Assembly: GCA_016935935.1 (NCBI GenBank)
Contig: JAFGPZ010000077.1
Coordinates: 1-7,020, forward strand
Direction of reading: 5' to 3'
DNA: 7,020 bases
DNA from: Deltaproteobacteria bacterium
GTDB taxonomy: Bacteria; Desulfobacterota; Syntrophia; Syntrophales; UBA2210
Shown: in pieces, positions 5,041-7,020 of the stretch
How the letters are laid out: every line of letters starts with the position of its first letter
Position numbering within the stretch: position 1 is the stretch's first letter
Position numbers and translations under genes: made by a program
The notes under the pieces: model-generated
What the model was told of the DNA's origin: nothing
The model's input: the letters and a program-made list of their open reading frames with translations, nothing else
Database searches by the model: none

Positions 5041-7020
5041 TCATTTTACCACAATATTAACCAGTTTTTTGGGAACATAGATCTCCTTAATCAATCGCTT
5101 TCCCACTATGAATTTTTGCACTTTCTCTTCCCTGAGGGCGAGTTCCTTGATCCTCTCGTCGGATTCCTCCGCACTTACCTGAATCCTTCCTCTCAGTTTT
5201 CCGTTAACCTGTATAACTATTGTAATTTCCTCCTCTGCGGCCAGGGTTTTGTCGTATGAAGGCCAGGAACTTTCTGTCAGTTGTCCCTTCATTCCAATTA
5301 TCTCCCAGAGTTCCTCAGTTATATGGGGAACAATGGGTGAAAGCAGAACAACAACCGTTTCAATTGTCCTCCTTATTACCGAATAGGACATTCTATCCCC
5401 CTTATCGGGACGCCTGATCTGGTAGAGTAAATTCACCAGTTCCATTACGGCACTGATGGCAGTATTGAAGTGGAACCTTTCGTCTATATCGGTTGTCACC
5501 TTGCGTATCGTCTGATGTGTCTTTTTTAGAAGCGCCTTCAGATCCCCGTCAAGATCGGCACCTTCATCAGGGAATGGCACATCCCTGATATCATCGATGT
5601 ACTCCATGACTATTCGCCATACCCTGTTCAGGAAACGAAAGGCCCCGTCTACCCCTCTGTCACTCCATTCCAGATCCTTTTCCGGCGGGGCCGCGAAAAG
5701 ACAGAACATGCGCGCCGTATCGGCACCGTATCTCTTTATGAGATAACCGGGATCCACCACGTTTTTCAGGGATTTAGACATCTTTTCCGTTTTACCTATC
5801 GCAACTTCTGTCTCGCAGTGGACACACCGGCCATCTTTCACATCATCGGGATGAAGGTATCCATGCTCTTTACACATCATGCTTTCTTTGCATACCATTC
5901 CCTGTGTCAGGAGATTTGTAAATGGTTCATCGACTCCAACAATCCCGAAATCTCTCAGCATCTTTGTATAGAACCGGGCATAGAGGAGATGCAAAATGGC
6001 GTGTTCGATCCCTCCGATATATTGATCGACAGGCATCCAGTAGTCGATCCTTTCCCTGTCCAACCCCGGGGTTACGTTACAGTCGGGGGAACAATACCGG
6101 TTGAAGTACCAGGAGGATTCGACGAAGGTGTCCATCGTATCCGTTTCTCTCTTCGCCTTACCACCGCATGTGGGACATGATACCTCCAGAAAGGTTTTCA
6201 GTTTTTCCAGCGGCGATCCGCCTTCTCCTGTCAATTCCACATCCCTGGGCAATACTACGGGGAGATCTTTTTCAGGTACAGGAACGATCCCGCATTTTTC
6301 ACAATTTATGACAGGGATCGGCGCTCCCCAGTATCTCTGTCGGGATATTCCCCAGTCTCTCAACCTGTATTCGACTGTCTTTCTCCCCCGGCCAATCGAT
6401 TCCAGATATTCCGCTATATCCTCCAGGGCCTTCAGATTTTCCATGCCGTTAAATTGACCTGAATTAATCAGAACACCCTGATTCACGTAAGCTTCGGACA
6501 TAGTCTTCTCGTCGATGGGATCTTCAGGGTTCTGAATGACAACAACAAGTGGAAGGTCATATTTTTGCGCAAATTCAAAGTCGCGCTGGTCATGGGTCGG
6601 CACAGCCATGACGCAGCCGGTTCCATAATCGGCCAGAACGAAATTGGCAGCATAGATGGGCATCTTCCTGTCTGTAACCGGATTAAGGCAATACGTCTCA
6701 AGAAAGACGCCCTCTTTTTCATAGTAGTCTGATGTCCGTATCATCTTGTCCTGTTTCTTCACACGTTCAACGAATTCCCTCGCTTCTTTTTCAACAGCCT
6801 TTCCTTTCGCAAATTTCATGACAAGCGGATGTTCAGCCGCTATCAGCATGAAGGTGGCGCCAAATATGGTATCCTGTCTCGTTGTGAACACACTGATAAC
6901 TTCGTCAGAGTCGGCCATTGGGAAAACAATTTCACATCCGTGGCTCTTGCCGATCCAGTTTTTCTGCATGGTAAGAACCCGCTCGGGCCATCCCGGAAGT
7001 TTGTCGCAGTATTCGAGAAG
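5041..7020 (-). CDS. leuS: Leucyl-tRNA synthetase (partial, N-terminus outside window)
   Basis: The visible part is 659 aa, starting [20 protein letters not shown]; about 200 N-terminal residues, including the HIGH motif, lie beyond the right edge. LeuRS charges tRNA-Leu and edits mischarged products. Fragment numbering: the CP1 editing domain starts after [10 protein letters not shown] (19-28) and holds TTRQDT (46-51), the threonine-rich site, and [15 protein letters not shown] (133-147) with the editing Asp. The synthesis domain resumes at [12 protein letters not shown] (221-232), with a zinc ribbon (C240, C243, C282, C285), [10 protein letters not shown] (297 onward), and KMSKS at 413-417. 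A second knuckle, C383/H386 and C399/C402, lies just before KMSKS. The anticodon-binding helical domain follows, then a C-terminal domain with [15 protein letters not shown]. All expected catalytic and editing elements in view are intact. lptE follows 13 nt downstream. Confidence 0.98.
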   Translation of the reverse strand, partial: LLEYCDKLPGWPERVLTMQKNWIGKSHGCEIVFPMADSDEVISVFTTRQDTIFGATFMLIAAEHPLVMKFAKGKAVEKEAREFVERVKKQDKMIRTSDYYEKEGVFLETYCLNPVTDRKMPIYAANFVLADYGTGCVMAVPTHDQRDFEFAQKYDLPLVVVIQNPEDPIDEKTMSEAYVNQGVLINSGQFNGMENLKALEDIAEYLESIGRGRKTVEYRLRDWGISRQRYWGAPIPVINCEKCGIVPVPEKDLPVVLPRDVELTGEGGSPLEKLKTFLEVSCPTCGGKAKRETDTMDTFVESSWYFNRYCSPDCNVTPGLDRERIDYWMPVDQYIGGIEHAILHLLYARFYTKMLRDFGIVGVDEPFTNLLTQGMVCKESMMCKEHGYLHPDDVKDGRCVHCETEVAIGKTEKMSKSLKNVVDPGYLIKRYGADTARMFCLFAAPPEKDLEWSDRGVDGAFRFLNRVWRIVMEYIDDIRDVPFPDEGADLDGDLKALLKKTHQTIRKVTTDIDERFHFNTAISAVMELVNLLYQIRRPDKGDRMSYSVIRRTIETVVVLLSPIVPHITEELWEIIGMKGQLTESSWPSYDKTLAAEEEITIVIQVNGKLRGRIQVSAEESDERIKELALREEKVQKFIVGKRLIKEIYVPKKLVNIVVK

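Noticed and set aside
5818..6457. Plus-strand frames at 5818-6180, 5922-6104 and 6101-6457
   Set aside because: All are antisense to highly conserved LeuRS coding sequence.
1..7020. Mobile element, CRISPR, tRNA or toxin-antitoxin interpretation of the nucleotidyltransferase gene
   Set aside because: No inverted repeats, transposase, spacer array or HEPN partner gene is present, and the protein is longer than MNT antitoxins and sits between envelope genes.

Overview
The window looks like chromosomal DNA from a Gram-negative bacterium with moderate G+C content. The best guess is a member of the Desulfobacterota (the old Deltaproteobacteria). The lipoprotein LptE implies an outer membrane with LPS. 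The LeuRS with extra Cys/His knuckles and the rhomboid with an N-terminal zinc ribbon are both types I associate with that group. The lineage is inferred from protein style and gene order, not from a database search. I see no tRNA, rRNA, CRISPR array or insertion sequence.

The left side (1-4083) is a run of six minus-strand genes with short gaps (13-66 nt), probably one operon read right to left. In order they are: a secreted or anchored TPM-domain (YgcG-like) protein with a glycine-rich tail, a nucleotidyltransferase-fold protein with a degenerate metal site, LemA, a small four-helix membrane protein, a TraB/TIKI-superfamily membrane protein, and the start of a zinc-ribbon rhomboid protease cut off by the window edge. 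All except the nucleotidyltransferase-like protein are predicted to be membrane-bound or exported. The set therefore suggests an envelope or membrane-protein quality-control function, but the joint role is unknown.

The centre (4084-4229) is a 146-nt divergent promoter region. A strong sigma70-type promoter fires rightward into rpsT (ribosomal protein S20, TTG start with a strong Shine-Dalgarno). A weaker candidate fires leftward into the TPM operon.

The right side (4506-7020) is minus-strand leuS (N-terminal part outside the window) followed after 13 nt by lptE, the classic leuS-lptE pair. rpsT and lptE converge with only 6 nt between their stop codons. The apparent rpsT terminator, a hairpin plus T6, lies inside the 3' end of lptE. 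The gene holA, which often follows lptE, is not here.

The most interesting points are the envelope-gene operon carrying a nucleotidyltransferase that appears to lack a catalytic acidic residue, the internal duplication in the small membrane protein, and the terminator embedded in a convergent coding sequence. I do not see clear evidence of a wholly new defence or mobile system.
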